From Phytoseiulus persimilis (taxonomy: Eukaryota > Arthropoda > Arachnida > Mesostigmata > Phytoseiidae), in the NCBI GenBank assembly GCA_037576195.1, contig CM075104.1, positions 15,888,211 through 15,952,210 of the forward strand: a stretch of 64,000 nt of DNA. The letters are read 5' to 3'. Below are positions 26,040 through 39,900 of this stretch, in pieces. Made by a program: the position numbers and the translations under genes. Below the pieces are notes generated by a model that was not told the origin of the DNA, made no database searches, and was given only the letters and a program-made list of their open reading frames with translations. The first letter of the stretch is position 1; each line of letters begins with the position of its first letter.

Positions 26040-27245
26040 GTGAAAACGTTGCGAGTGGAGTTCCGCCGGACCTTAGAACTCATATATGTTCAGAATGCGT
26101 CAGATGCGAGTTTTCTGCGAAGATCGCTGAAGAGTTGTTGGGATTTTGGATTTATGCCCTCAGGCTCACTGAGCCGTCATCGAGGGACGGATGATGGTAT
26201 CTCTGCAACAGTTCTCAAAAATTGCGCCCCCGAACTAACTCCTATCCTCTGTAGACTTTTTCGTCTTTCCTTCGATTCCGGCCTCTTCCCAGATTGCTGG
26301 AAGCTTACCATCGTCCAACCTATCCCCGAGAAGAGTGATGAATCCCTGGCCAGCAATTATCGTCCCATTTCACCAGTCTCCATTCTATCCGAGGTTATGG
26401 AAAGAGCCATCAATTGTCAGCTCCTCTCCTACCTCGAATAGTCCTCCGTCAGCAGTGATCATCAGTATGGCATTCGAAGAGATCGCTTCTTTGGCGATCT
26501 TTTACTCTTTACAACCCACCTCTGGAACGCAACTATCGGAAAACTAGCGAGACTATTGCCGTTGCCCTCGATGTCTCCAAGGCATTCGATAGAGCTTGAC
26601 AATCAACTCTCCTCAACAAGCTCCCCGCCTTCGGGATCCAGCCGAAGCTCTGTAACTGGATTTTAAGTTTTCTCAGTCACCGCTCCATGGAGCTCACAGC
26701 CGAAGGTGTCCTCTCCAGGTCTTCCTCATTGAATGCGGGCGTACCCCAGGGCTCAGGACTCGCCCAACTCTCCTTCTGATGCATATCAATGATCTTCTCG
26801 TCTCCACATCGAACCCCATCTACAGCTTTGCGGATGACGGTACGCTTTACGCTGGGTACTCTTTCAAAAAGTACCCGACCCCCGCCCGATCCTCGATTCT
26901 ATACAAAAGCGTGCTGTTCGTCTCATTGGTGATGTGACCCTGTCCTCCTCCCTCGAAACCTTGTCGTATCGACGCAAGGTCGCCGACCTCTGTCTATTCT
27001 ACCGATGCTGCCATGGAAGATGTCCAACTGAAATCTCTGCCGTCGTTACTTCCCTTCCCGCCCCCGCCCGTGTGACCAGACGGAGTGCCAAACAATACCC
27101 CTATTTCGTCCAATTGTTCACAAATCGTTCTGCTCAGTTCGACTCTACCTTCTCCCCTCGCACATCTCGCCTCACAAGCCTTCCCTTGAGCCTAAAATCC
27201 CAAACTCTTCCGAACTTCTACCCTCTTGCATCTTCCAGATAATGA
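26040..27245 (+). mobile_element. Broken LINE, reverse transcriptase fragment (CR1/L2/jockey type)
   Basis: Reverse-transcriptase motifs follow in order: 'DDGISATVLKNCAPELTPI' (about 26187), 'ASNYRPISPVSILSEVMERA' (26349), 'DHQYGIRRDR' (26460), 'VALDVSKAFDRA' (26562), 'SLNAGVPQGS' (26735) and the catalytic 'FADDGTLYAG' (about 26827). The C-terminal region follows from 'IQKRAVRLI' (about 26905) to 'RTSRLTSLPL' and a stop at 27240. Relative to the family, several hundred bases are missing between the FADD motif and the C-terminal part, and there are two in-frame stops and several frame changes, so it is inactive. The left boundary is uncertain because nothing clear precedes the first motif. The 3' UTR may run past 27245. 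No target duplication was found. Confidence 0.85.
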
Positions 27246-30200
27246 GCCATAGGTTTCTCTAGTGGGTTTTATCCAAATGAGCCCCACGCTCCAGCTGAGT
27301 TTTCCACTCTTCTGGGTCGTGCGTTAATGCATTTTTTCCCCTATGGCTCTTCTACCTTCTCCCATTCTTCTTTTTCTTCGCACTCGCAGTTCCTTCTGTG
27401 AGTCATAGGGTCTACCCTTTGTTCCCGGAGGATTCGATAATCTGAGGTATGAAAGCAACACTGCTGTGAAGCTCCCAACTTGGCTCCGGAAAATCTAAAG
27501 GACATCCGGATTATATCCATGAAGACTTTCCGTGAATTCCAGTTGAGTTCGTATTTCATATATTAGAGGCAGCGAACAACCCAAACTTGCTTGCTCTTGG
27601 AGCGCGAAATCTGGTCACTCATTCCGAAAAGTTACTCTGCTCTCCGTATTTTTAAGCTTCCCCCGATTGGGTCATCAAAAGAATACCTGTGGTGGATAGC
27701 GGAGATTTCATTTCAGCGTTCGTGAGAGGAGCCGGCTGTCATAAACAAGTTTGGGGAATGCTATCAGGACGTTCCACCAATACAGAGAAATCGACATGCT
27801 CGTATTCAAGGAGGATATCCCCTGCAAGCCGCTCAAAGACTTGAGGATGAGCACACTCTCGTGTTCGGCGCCAGTCCCTCCTCCTCGGATCCAGTCGACC
27901 GCGGCGCCCTCTATACCCCAAGAACGAACTTTCGTCCTCTCCCCAAGGCAAACCCTCTCCCCGGAGAGTTTGCGCACCATCCTGAGCAAAACCATGTGCC
28001 CTACTGAGGTCCGAAGAGTGTAAAAGCCGGCCGAGTGAAGTTGTCGAGTTTGCGTTAGAGTGCCCACGAGTCCGGATACTGCAGCTGGTGGAGTGTCGAA
28101 TTTCAAATCAGGAATACTCACGATGTTCGGATGAACAACGAGTTCTCATTGGAATCGCTCTCGGATTTATTTCGAATCGCAACGAAATTTTTTCGCCAAG
28201 CGTTATCAGCAACAGGAGCTCAGCGTTCCCCAGGATTTTGGCAGACGGGGACAACTGAGTGAAGATATCGGTGAACATTGAAACACTACGGTAGGTGCCG
28301 AAATGGAATCTGAACATGACTCCGGGTCAGCTCGCAGGAAACCCCGAGAAATCAATCTGCCACCACCTCTGAATTATCTTCAAGCGCTCCGAAAGCATCG
28401 TGAGCAAAGAGGCGATTCGGCTCGAACAGAGCCCGGTCAACAAAACTCGGCGCAGGTCGCGAAAACCCTCCGAACTTCATTTCCCGAGGCGAATCGATTC
28501 CAAAATATTTTTCGGAGGGCTTATAGCGGCTCTGTTGACCACCGTTCTGTTCCGTTTTCCTTGGACGACTCAAACACATCCCGAGCGAGGCTCCATGTCT
28601 TTCAGCTCAAGCAGCTGAAGCTCTAGAGGATGAAACCACGAGAGGAGGCGACGAGAGGCCTCACGAACGCTGCTGCATTGTGACTCGCATGTCACGGGAG
28701 GCAGGGTCGGAGGGGGACCAGAGGAGTTTCGAGCGAGAACGGGGGACTCGCACCGAGGGTACGGTGGGAAGTATCGCTTCAGTGCCTATCCAGCGGCGGC
28801 CGTCGACCATCTGTCCTTCATAGAGGAGAAACAATGGGCCGAAACTTGGTGTTCGAACCTCCTGAGAGAGAACAATATGTGTCAAACTCTGCTCACTGTA
28901 TCAGTCACGACTCGTATCGAGACAACGCGGAGCTCAGCGGAATACAGTTTGGAATCAATCACGAGAAACCTCTCCTCCTTGGAAGGAAAGGAGAGCTGCG
29001 TATTCGAATTTTTCACATTGCCGTGTTTCCATTCGTGACGGCGGTTCGATTCCGGATGAGAGACAGTCAACTCGAGCGGCAGAGTGGCTGCGGCCGAGAC
29101 AAATACAAACTTGCCTATTTTCAACTGCGGAGCGTGTCGTGTATCACTCGGTGGCAGACTCCCACGAGTCTTCAAAATCGATATCGGATGACGCGTTGCT
29201 ACTACACACGCTTTTGTGGAGGAATTTCACAGCTCGTTGTCGAAACGAATTCTGAAGAACGCCAGCTGTATGTCTCCCGTGCTCTCAGGGAAATTGAAGT
29301 TGCGAATCGAATTTCGCGCTCATTTTCCCTTCCTTCGAGGTGCTGCGTTGTGGGGAGGGGAAAACGTTCGGCGAGTTCCGACCAGAGGACGAAGAACCAG
29401 AACACAACATTGTTCCATCCCGCTGAGGCGCGAAAGAACGCGACGGCGGGCGAACGGTTGCTGTCGGTGCTGTTTGTTGGATTGGTGAATGGAATCCGGA
29501 ATTGCTTAGTATTCACTTGGGCTCGTTTGGGAGCACGTGCCATACAAGAGAGCCCCACTCGTATACTCAGAGCCCTTATTAGATTCATATGGTCAAGTTG
29601 GTCAGAAACTTCAAGACGAGGGCCTTCCTCAAGACGATAACTGAACCCGCCGAAACGGGTTGCTGTCAGCAAACCCTCGGGACAGCTCGAGTTCTTTGGC
29701 ACGAAGCTCTATGAAAGAGCTCGCTTCAGGGGACCCCGAGGATATATATCCTTCAGCCGCCTCTCGGCAGAATGTCTCCAAAGCGCATTCTGAGGGAAAA
29801 CCCACCGCCAAGACAAATGTCTCGGATCGAGTGCTTTTTTGCTCGTTTCCGAAAATTCATATATTTATCGTGCCGCAGTTCATTCGGTCTGAGGCCGAGA
29901 CAAAGGCGCCGTCCCGCAGAAGCGAGAAGCACGAACTGGGCCGTAGACGACGGAAGAGAAAGAGAGGATATCGCGACAGTGTCGTAAGTTCGCTCGCTCC
30001 TCCGTCCCCCAGCGACAAATGAGCGGCGAAGAGCAGCCTTTGTGCGTAAAACCGACCATGTGTTCAACAACGAGAAGCAGCGGAACTCTTTTCTCCAATT
30101 TAGAACAGCTGTTGGAACAGGTTAGTGGGTCTTTCCCGCGCCCCTTTCGCAAGGAAAGCCCGCCCCCGCTCCCGAGAGTGCGATGAATAATTTGCATCCG

Positions 30201-33200
30201 CGCTTTAATAAATGAAGGCTCTCTCGAATGAAAGAAGACTCCCATTCCTTTCGTTGTTTCGCCCACTATACCCGATCGCCTGTAGTCCTCAGTCCCGAAA
30301 TTCCCGCCGGCTAACCTACGCTCATGCGAGATTGTAGAGGAACAGGAAACACAGAGCGCTGCTGCTCCGGGAATGGCCTGACAAGTTCTCAGCTAGGTTG
30401 CGGAGCCATTCCGTGATCTTCCGCAGCTTGCTTCCGCCGCTGGAACGCCTACATTGAGCACATTCCGAGAGAAGGCTCAAAAAATCGGGGTGCCAAGCTT
30501 CGGGAGTGAAAAAGTCAGTAGTGACTCTCAATTTACGAACAATGTACGACTCCGAATATAGCCGCGCCTAATAAACACGGGAGATCGTTCGCGGTCCGTA
30601 ATGCGGAGAACAGACGTCGGCTGCTAACGTGTTTTTAACTGCGAACCTGTTGCCGTGCGGGGCTTCCTTCAATCGACGCAGAATCTGACGGAGGATCGGT
30701 CTCGCGTATTGACTTAATTGATTCGAGACGTGGCTCCGTCCAGCGAACGGAGAAGCAATGGCGGAATAAATGAACGGGTCCGATGTATCGCTCGTTCAAA
30801 TCGATGAAAGGAGAGATGGGGCATGTCAGATGTCCGACGGAATTGTCTGTGACAAACATTGAGAGGGCTCGTGACGGTGCCGTCTTTAATTGAGCTAATA
30901 ATCTCACGGCAGTCGCGGCAGAGGCTACGTTTGTGGTGCTGCCCTCACTATATATAGTTGAGTGATCGACCCCTTCCTCTGTGCGTGTAAGCGTGGGTGC
31001 TGCTTCGAGCCATCTATCTTCATCTTGGGTTGCGTCTCACGTCCCATCCACTTGACGTCTGATAAGCGCTGGCTGCTGAGGAGAGTGTCGTATCGTGGAT
31101 GATGCGGCTGCAGGAGCAGCCAGACAGGCACAGCAACATCCCCGAGGCCAGCAGGCAGCGGCACTCGCTCACTTTGCGTAACAGACGTAGAACACCCAGC
31201 GTGCATCCGATACCGGCGCGGTGGGTTCGAGACCGGGTCTTTCCTGCGTTTTGAACGCCTTGGGGAGCCATACAACGGATACTCCACCGGTCGGTGATTC
31301 CCGTTCTCATCCATCCATGTCCCGGGGGTCTTGTGAATCTGTGTTCGCATCCGGAATCATCTACAAGTGACGCGATCTCGATGACTACCCTTCCAGCCCT
31401 CCTTTCCGGAGTTTTCGACGGAATTCGCGCCATCCACTCCGTGAAGTGTGCTGTGGAGAATGTCCCTTGGGGCGCGAGATGCCCCCTCTTCTCGAATCGA
31501 GCGAGATATTCCCAGCTTGATTCTTCCCGTTTCGATTCCCTCTCGCACGATTTTCCATCAGATTGAGCTGGGGTGCAGTGGGAGAGTCGTGCGGAGAATC
31601 CTCCGGCAAGTTGTCCCTTCGGTGAAGTCATTCTGTGAGCGATCAGGCTTTCTCTCGACGCCGCTACGGGGAGGAGGAGGGAGGGGGAGTGGGGGGGCAG
31701 CGGTTGAGTGATCGGGAAGTCGTCATAACGGGTCGCGTTGTTCTGCCCACACAAAAGGGATCGAACCTCTGACGATTCTTGTTCCCATTCTGTGGCCGCA
31801 TTGCCATTCCCACATGAAAAAACGAAGGTTGCCTGGGAGCTGATGAACCGATGCTTCCGACGCAAGGCAGGGGCGACGTGGCTCTCAATGAATGAACGAA
31901 CAATGAATGAATTTCCCTGTACAACCCAAGAAACCTGTTCTTCCCTCCGCGGCACGGCTTTCTGTCTTATCTCGCCGTCGCCGTTGTTCGGAAGGTTGCA
32001 GGAGTTCAATTGAAAGGCCAACTGGAAGGAGGAAGTCAGAGATTTCCATTAGGCACTCTCTCCGCACGTGACGGTGCTCGGAAGGTAAAATTTCGTTCTA
32101 CGGAATCACCTCCGGGTCCTCTCGTTCGGTCGACGATCCGTTCCTCCCCTCGCGAGTCGATGGCTCCAGTGATACACACGCAGTGTGACCCCCGTTGCCA
32201 CGCTTGCTACAGGGCACGTTTTTCGCGCAAGAGCGGTTCACAGAGTGGGTTGAAACTCCGATTCGAATATTGGTCGTCTGGACCGCAAAAGTTCAGACCG
32301 CGCCTCCTCGGTCGGGAGTATTCCCCCAGTTACTCTCGCCCTCAGGCGCGAGTCGGACGAACTCTGAGGTCCGATTCATGCGTTCACTTAGAACGGACTC
32401 AATAATCGAGCCACGAAATTACATGAAGTGTTGGGAAGAATCAACTTCTTCCCGAAATGACCACACTTTGTTCATCAGGATTCGATATCTCCAAACGCCT
32501 CTAAAGCAATACTCCACCGCGGCTCCCCCGTTCCGTCAGGGAAGATCTGAGCCCGAGTTTTCCCGGCCCAGAATCTAATTCGCAGGGTTCTCCCGGACTC
32601 GATTCGGATCATCTTTCCTTGACGAAGAATATCTCGAGGCCCGGATGAACTACAGTGTACGAGAGTCGACTGCTGTGATCCCTCAGCGGGGTCACTTCCC
32701 TGGACTTTTGGAGCTCAAAACGGATCCAACTCCTCCAAGAGCCCCCTCGCCATACAGCGGGTGTCCTGACCGTATGATGTCCTGGACCAGCTGTGCATTT
32801 TCCCACAGCTTATCTGGGTCCGAAAGGAGCGCAACGCAACCAGCGTCTTCCCCTCTCGAATGTATTTAATGTTTCACCTGCCATTCAAAGGGGATACTCG
32901 AGCGGGCCAGAATTAATCATAGCTCGATCTCTGGCCATCGAGTGGGGCGAATGAAGATGGCCGCCTCATTATTCTGACGCACGAAAACCTGTCCGATAGC
33001 GTTTCCTGGCCGATTCTCGCATGAGAGAGAACATCATTTCATGAGGCATCGCGTGTCGTCGCCAGCTCATTTGAAGGTTTCATGAGCGGCGCTCATCGAG
33101 TTCCGATTCCTTGAAAATTCCCTATAGGTCGCTTTCAATGAGAATCCACCAGCATGATCGGAGCCCGATCAGAGATTTCCGTTTGAGGTCGCCAATCTGG

Positions 33201-33900
33201 GAAACGCTCTCCGACTCTGAAGTCCTCTGGCCCGAAAAGACCTTGAATCTCGAGGCAATATACGACTATCCTCCAAGCCTCAGTCTCGTTAGTCGTCTCT
33301 GACCGGCGGGACGTCTTTATATAGTGACGACCTGGGATCGCACGCAGTATTATACGAGCTCTGCCGATAGCTTTACAACCCGCGTCGTTCGTGCGAAAAA
33401 CTGCCGTGGACCCTGTCTGGCGGGAACGTCGCGAAGATAATTTATACATCGATCCTCCCGTGGATTCATTGACAAAGTTGTCAGGTTAGCTTTTGCTCAT
33501 TTCGAGAGCTGGCCTCCATGTCGCTAACGTGCTGAATCATTCATCGTTCCAGATAACTCTGGCTTCGCTCACCTGCTCGGAAGGAAGTCGACATCAAGCT
33601 GGAAGCAGTTGATGACAAGCAGCCACAGCGTCAACAAAAACAGGAACTATTGACGAGGCTCGGCTTGGGCCTCGAGGTCCACCGGAAAAGCTCCCGGATG
33701 TCGGCGGGCTCTCGGAGGGCGGTCTTCAGGGGGCTCTTCGGCAAGGGAGTTCCAAGATGATGACCGATCTGAGAGTCGATCTCGGAACGTCGCCGTTTAG
33801 TCTTTGTTAGTGCTCATCTGTGCCGCTTAGAACTGTGAGATCGCGTGTGCTTTTGTTAGCTTCGATTCGTCGTCATCGGCCACGCGCGGAGCGAGGAAGA
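27246..33900. other. Intergenic stretch, long open frames but no known domain
   Basis: It contains the longest open frames of the window (minus strand 31020-32021, 333 codons; plus strand 28834-29640, 268 codons). Neither shows a domain, a signal peptide or a supporting splice chain, and long chance frames are common here. The stretch just left of 33901 should hold the promoter and 5' UTR of the Ig-CCP gene, which I cannot delimit. Confidence 0.4.
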
Positions 33901-36900
33901 ATGGCCGAACTTCAATTTCGGAATCGACATTGTCTGCTAGAGAAGAAACATTTGCCAAACTGTTTTTTCGTTGGCTTACTGCTGCTTTGGATCGCTTCAC
34001 TCGTGCAAAGTGAGTATACCTGAAAGATTGCCGCCGGATTTGCCGAGTGAAAGGGCAGCTGGACTTGTCCTCCGACCGCCCCTCCACTCATCGGCTCCAC
34101 TGGCCCGGGGTGCGGGAAGCGCTCCTCCCTGCGGATGGCTCTCGTGAGCGAGCCATACTCAAGACAGAGCTGTTCGTGATTAGAGAGAGCGACACCGTCA
34201 GTCGCTGATCCAGCCATGTATCGCAACGCAGCAGTCCTTGCATAGATTGTTGAAGCGAGAGGTTTTCGGTGGCTCCGACGACAGCTGAGCCGGCCCCTCG
34301 TTGATTCATGAAGCTCCATCAATGATGTTCCAAGGGAGCGATCCGCAAACTATTTATCAGCTGATCGAACCAAAGAGAAGCGGAAAGTTAATTCAGAGCA
34401 GAGCGAAACTGACTGTATCTTTGGGACTACTCCTCTGCTCCGAACACAAACTTCGGCGACTTCCATCAGGGATGATCGCCCGAAAACACGAGAGTGCGAC
34501 TCCGATTCATATGGCCTCACTCCTCGAGGTTGGACCATTCTTGAAAAACCGTGGAGCAAGTGTATCGTTGCGTTTCGGAGCACATCTCGGCTTCAAGTTC
34601 CATGGGATCCTTCAGGTACCGCGTGTTGTCCGCTTCCGAGACCTCCAGAGGTCTCCATCGATATCACTAACTCGGTCGGAACCATTTTCCCGAATCCCCC
34701 GGAATTCCAAAGAGACCGGCGACCCGAATCGCTCCGTCGCGGCCTTTGCTTTGATCGATGTCTCCGAGCGGTTCGCCATCATTAGACATGATGGCGAATC
34801 GACCGGCGCAGACATTTATGCGGAGTGCAAGCAGGAACTCCGTTGCGTAGCGGTTGTCCGCAGGGCGACTCCAGCGTCATCAGGACCCGATCGTTTTGGG
34901 TCAAAGTTAGCTCGATACCTCGCGAGTGGCGGTGTCGTCCTCGAGAATGCCTCGAAGCTCATTGTCTACATCCAGATTCCGACCAAGCTGCTTTACAGCT
35001 GAAAAAAAATCAGGAGATATTTTGAGCGATGCCAACTCAGCCGAACGTCGCCGATCGATAGCGGCAGCTGATAGTGGAGGGGAACCGAAACTCACAACAA
35101 CTCCGGAAAGAGCGTAGCCGAGAATGTTCTACGAGCAGTGCGGATGATTTATTTATGCTGGATTACTGCGAAATCCGCCAGTCCCAAGTGAAAGACCAAT
35201 ACCCTCCATCAGCGGCATCACTACAGCGGACGTCTTTAGCGTGTTTCTTCGTTCATCGTCGAACTTGCACCTCTTCGTGAATAAGGCCGCTCGTCGCGAG
35301 CGTAGCTCCAGCTGCGGATAGTGCATGCGGTTGCTATAGGACTATAGAGTGGCGCTTTTCCCGCGGCCAGTGCAGCTGGCAGATGGGGAATCCAGGGACT
35401 GCTCCCGAAATGCAGGTGGCTCTGTTGGCCTTTGCGATGGGCGTCCGTAGCATCGAGCGATGCATCACGTTCTAGGGCGCTCACGTCCATACATAGCCAG
35501 GTGGCCGAGCTGTTTGTGCAACTAGAATCGACATCCTGCTTACCCAGCGCCTCCGCGTGAACCCGTCCCGAAAGTCTCCGATCGACGGAACGGGATCGTT
35601 GTTCATATCGCCAGCCCGTGCATCAGTTCTCCATCTGACGTATTCCCTCGTCACGACGGCCCAGTGGCAGCCTCCCGTGTACTCAATAATTCACTGCTCA
35701 AACTCATCACCGCTAAATACGACTTGGCGGAAATGCGTTCGTGTGCATACGTCCATTCCATTCATTCATGAGGCCGTTTCGGCCACGAACAGCTCGCGTC
35801 TGGGTTTCATCAGAGGCAGACAAGACTTATGGGTGTGAAGGCCTCGGATCCGAATAGCGCGCGAATTCCCTCTCGAACTCAGCGCGAAAGAAGGATCTTT
35901 GGACTCACTCCGTCCATTGGGAGCGGCAGTCTCCCGGGAGGTAGTCCGAACTCACCACATGCCCAGCGGTCCCAGTTTTTCGGAGGGAGAGGATGAATGG
36001 TCGGAAGGATGGACAAATGAAGAGACGAGGGAATGGAGTCCGCGTTTATGGTCAGTCATGTGCGCTGGACAGGTATTCGCGGAATTTCGTCATCTGGAGG
36101 GACATCTTGGCGAACCACACCATGGATGACGAGCACAAGGAAGCCGGCAGGCCCTACGCCCTTGCGCAGAGGGCCTGTCGAATCAACCGAGTCGCATCCA
36201 GCCAAAGTGCGGAGCGAGGTGGAAATATCTTCCCCTGTCTCCAGCCGCTGCATTCGCTCGCTGCAGTCGGCGTTTACCTCGTGTCCCGAACGACGACCTG
36301 ATGTCATTGTCGCCGAAATTGAAATTTGCGGGCTCGGGATGCGAGCGGGATTCGAGGGCGTCGGTCCCAAACCTAAACTTCGTAGATATTTAGCCCCCAA
36401 CGGCGAGCAACATGGCGATGTCGAGTTCGAAGATGGGAGAGAGGTTCGATACCCGGAGAGAAACAACCAGCCTCGGCTGCTTCCCTCTGAGCCCGACTTC
36501 AGCGACGGAATCGGAAATTGTGGCGAGCCGTCGTTGTTCAGCGGCTCGCATTGCGAGGGCGAGGCCGCGAGGAGAGCCTGGAGAATGAGGACAACAATAT
36601 GTGCCTGCCTCCAGCCCTCGTCTGTGTTTAGTAGTCCAGCCAACCGATTCAACAGGACACGAAGCCAGCCGGAAGAGAGCCTTGCGGCGTTTTCAGGGGA
36701 AAAACGTTATTTATCAAGCGGAAAATGTCTCGTCGACTCCATCGTAAACTTCGCTCTCTCGCAGTTACTCCGTTGCGAGAATCGAAGTGACGTTGTTTGA
36801 GCAGCGTTTTCGGTATGGAGGATCGAAACCACTCGCCGTTTCGCGAATCTCCCTCAAAGGTAGCAGGATAGCGGTGCGAGAACTCCTTCATTTGCGGTCT

Positions 36901-39900
36901 CCGTCGTAGAACCTGTTTTGAGGGAGTTTGTCACAATGGCTGTCAGCCGGCTTCCCCTCGAGTTTTTGCACTGATTCCCATCGTTCTCGGGTCGTCTCCT
37001 CCGGCGGATTCCTCCGAGAGCTCATGTGGCCTTGTCGGCATTGGCTGCCGAGTTCTGATTCGATCAACAGCAGTTCCTTACGGGGATTGATTGTTTATCA
37101 AACAAGGCCGCCGTGCGAACGCCGATCGAGACCCGCGCCCTCCTACCTGCATCACGTTTTCATCCGTCGTACTGTTTCCCCTTCTCTCTGTTCATCTCTC
37201 CATGTGTGTATTCCTCCCAAGGGCTTCTCTCTATCATTTCTGGGGATCTCCGGCCGCACCGACATCAGCGAACTCCTGAGAGCGCCTAGCCGCACTGACG
37301 ACCGCCGCCGCAACATCCTGTTATTGCATTAGGTGAACAGCCTTCTTGGGAAGCGACTCTACAAGATTGGCTCGTTGGTTTGCTTGTTCCCTCGGTGTGG
37401 CTGGCGTGCTGGCTGGCGTGCTAGCCAGCCAGCTTTTCGACCGTCCGCGAGAATAATCTTATTAGAAGAAAACGAAGCCAGCGGCGGCAGGGGCGAGTCT
37501 TCTGTCAGTCTATGGGCTCCTCTTGCCTGCGCCGACAACAAGAAGCCTTGTTCGCACTGCCCACCGCGGTCCGTCTACGAAGGGAGCAAAAAAGGCTTGA
37601 GGTCACGACCACGGGCGCTACCCATACCCGAAGCCTACAAAGAGTGCCCGTAGCTGCTGCTGGTTTGAATACCTGATGTAATTTTGCCGGCTGTCTTATC
37701 TGGCTGCCGGCCGGCCGTCCGTCCGGCCTGATTGTTCGCGAGCAGGGATCCGATACACCACGCTGAAAGACTATCGAGCCAGGCATTCGATGAGATGCAT
37801 ACAAACCAGCCCGCAAACAAACAGTTGGAGCCGCACGCTATCCGCCGGGCGAGCGAGTTGGTCTACGACGCGCCGTTCCTCGGATGCTCGAACGAGTTCG
37901 GAGTCCTGTGCGAAAAAAAGTCTCACAGCGAAAGAAGAGGAACCCGGCGCTCGGACGACGGCTCTCACTCGGTCTCCCGCATCACGCGGTCATTCGTCCG
38001 CTCGCGTATCGAAATGGCCCGTGTCTTCGAGGGTCATGTGACAATCTTCCACCGTGTTCGTAGCCATTACGTCGAGGCCAGTCGGCAGCTAGCCATCGAT
38101 TGACAAGACGGAGTTCCCTCAAGGAAGCGGGACGAACAACATCGATTCGAGAAACGTACACAGTCGATCTCACCGGCGACTGCTAGGAAAAAAGATCCGT
38201 TGAGATCAACGCGGTTCTGCTCGTCCGGTATCACAGCGTTTCCCGGAGCTCGATCGCCGAGTGCGGTCGTTCTGAATCGACCAGCTCCCGTGGTTGTTGA
38301 CTCCGATCCTTTGCCAGCGCGGAAACTGTGAAAATGAAGCTGAAGACGGGAGTGAAAAGACGGAGGATCGCGACGGGGGAAAATGAGCGAACGATGGTCT
38401 CCGCGACGCTTTTCTTTGCCTTTCGCTGAAAGTAGATGAAGATTAATAGAACTGAATAAATAGGCGGCGGCCATCCAAGCTGGGCCAGTAGCCGGCGACC
38501 AGGCAGTCAGCTGGCTCTCGTTGCTTGCCTCTCTCCGTACTTTGCCAGCTTGTGACAAATAGGGGTTGAGTAATGGCCCGCAACATGGGCTGCGTGGACG
38601 GCAGGCAAACAGGCCCGCTCGATGGGAAGCTGGCACACGGTCAGGCCTGCCTTTCCTTTCAGGACTTTGCGATATGGCCCCTGTTAACAGTGGCAGTGAT
38701 GTCGCGCAAACGGCAGCATTCACTCCTTCCGTCTTCTCGCCCCGCTCGAGGGCGAAGCCGAGCGAAAATTCTGTCGGTATGCCGCCGCCCACCTGACGCC
38801 GTGTGGGCGGTGCGACGTTCTCGATCGCGCAGCTTTCCTCTCAACTGATGAGTCGTTTGCGGGTCGGGCCTGATTCAATGCGCTCGGACGGGATGAGCAT
38901 CGAATCGAAGTGACGACTCGAACTTCAGTCCAGACCCGATTCCATATTCAGGACATCGGTCGCGATTTGTACAGAGTTAGCGCAGCATTGGATTGAGTGG
39001 TTCGATGTAAGCCGCTCGAAGTTGACGAGCGAGAGCGAATCCGCACTGTCGAGTCAGATCACATCGTTCCCACACGCACACTTTAATCTCATCAGTGTTT
39101 CGGGCGTTTTGAATCCTCGATCGAATCACCACACACTCGTTCCAGCTGGTCCGGTGGGGCTCGGTACCGCGTTGGCACTGAACGCAGCTAACTCGGATTC
39201 TGAAAAGAGTTTTCCTTCTTTCCAGGCGCCGCTGGGGTCACAGTGACCGAAGTTCGTTTGCAGACCGATACAGCGACGCAAGATCAGTTTGTCCTAGAAG
39301 GCGAACCGGCCAGTCTCGTGTGTTCTTTTCAACTTAAGCCAAGTGAAGAACTTCAGAGAGTCACGTGGATCAAGGACGGGACGGATGAAGTCTACGTATG
39401 GAGACGGAAGTTCCAGCCTCTGGCCAGGCTCCTCTTTCAGGACAGAACTGATCTGTTGAACAGGTGCGTATCGCGACACGGGCTCTGCGTCCACCGGATC
39501 CACATCCCGGCCTTCGAGACAGCCCGCCGTTTCGACCTCGAGCCTCTCCTCGTCACCTGATTTCTCACCTTGGTTCCTCAGCAGAACAGCAGAGGGACTG
39601 TATCACCATCCGAGGGCATGGGTTTCAGTTGTAGCAGCAACTTGACTTCGCTGATCTTTCGACAGTCGGATTGGAATCGGGCGTTCAGACTGACTCATTG
39701 ATCATTCAGGGATAGGCCTTGAGGCCCTGCTAGGCATGCAGGTGCTTCATCATAAGCGGCTTGCCGGGGCCGTAATCCCTCGGCCGTCGTTGGGGCGTCG
39801 CCTTCCCGTTAAAAGGCCAACGACGGTCACTTTTGCTGCAGGCCCACAGCTCCCCGCTTCTGTCATACGAGATCTCATCTCGAAGATTTTTTCTTCACAT

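Noticed and set aside
28400-28618. 72-codon plus-strand frame with a basic stretch and a short hydrophobic run ('IFFGGLIAALLTTVLF')
   Set aside because: It looks like a type II anchor, but an overlapping frame of 107 codons is equally open and no downstream exon or domain was found.
29041-29062. tRNA B-box-like GGTTCGATTCC
   Set aside because: The flanking bases do not form a T stem and no A box lies upstream.
31741-31800. tRNA-like T arm on the minus strand around GGTTCGATCCC
   Set aside because: The T stem pairs, but the distance to any matching 5' acceptor strand is about 50 nt and no D arm or A box is present.
31020-32021. Minus-strand open frame of 333 codons, the longest in the window
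   Set aside because: No domain, no signal peptide, low-complexity stretches and frames open on both strands. Several other frames over 230 codons (28834-29640, 34301-35002, 36033-36800, 40155-41081) look the same, so long chance frames are a property of this TCGA-rich, TA-poor DNA.
35492-35530. tRNA A-box-like word (GGTGGCCGAGCTG)
   Set aside because: No B box or cloverleaf follows within tRNA distance.
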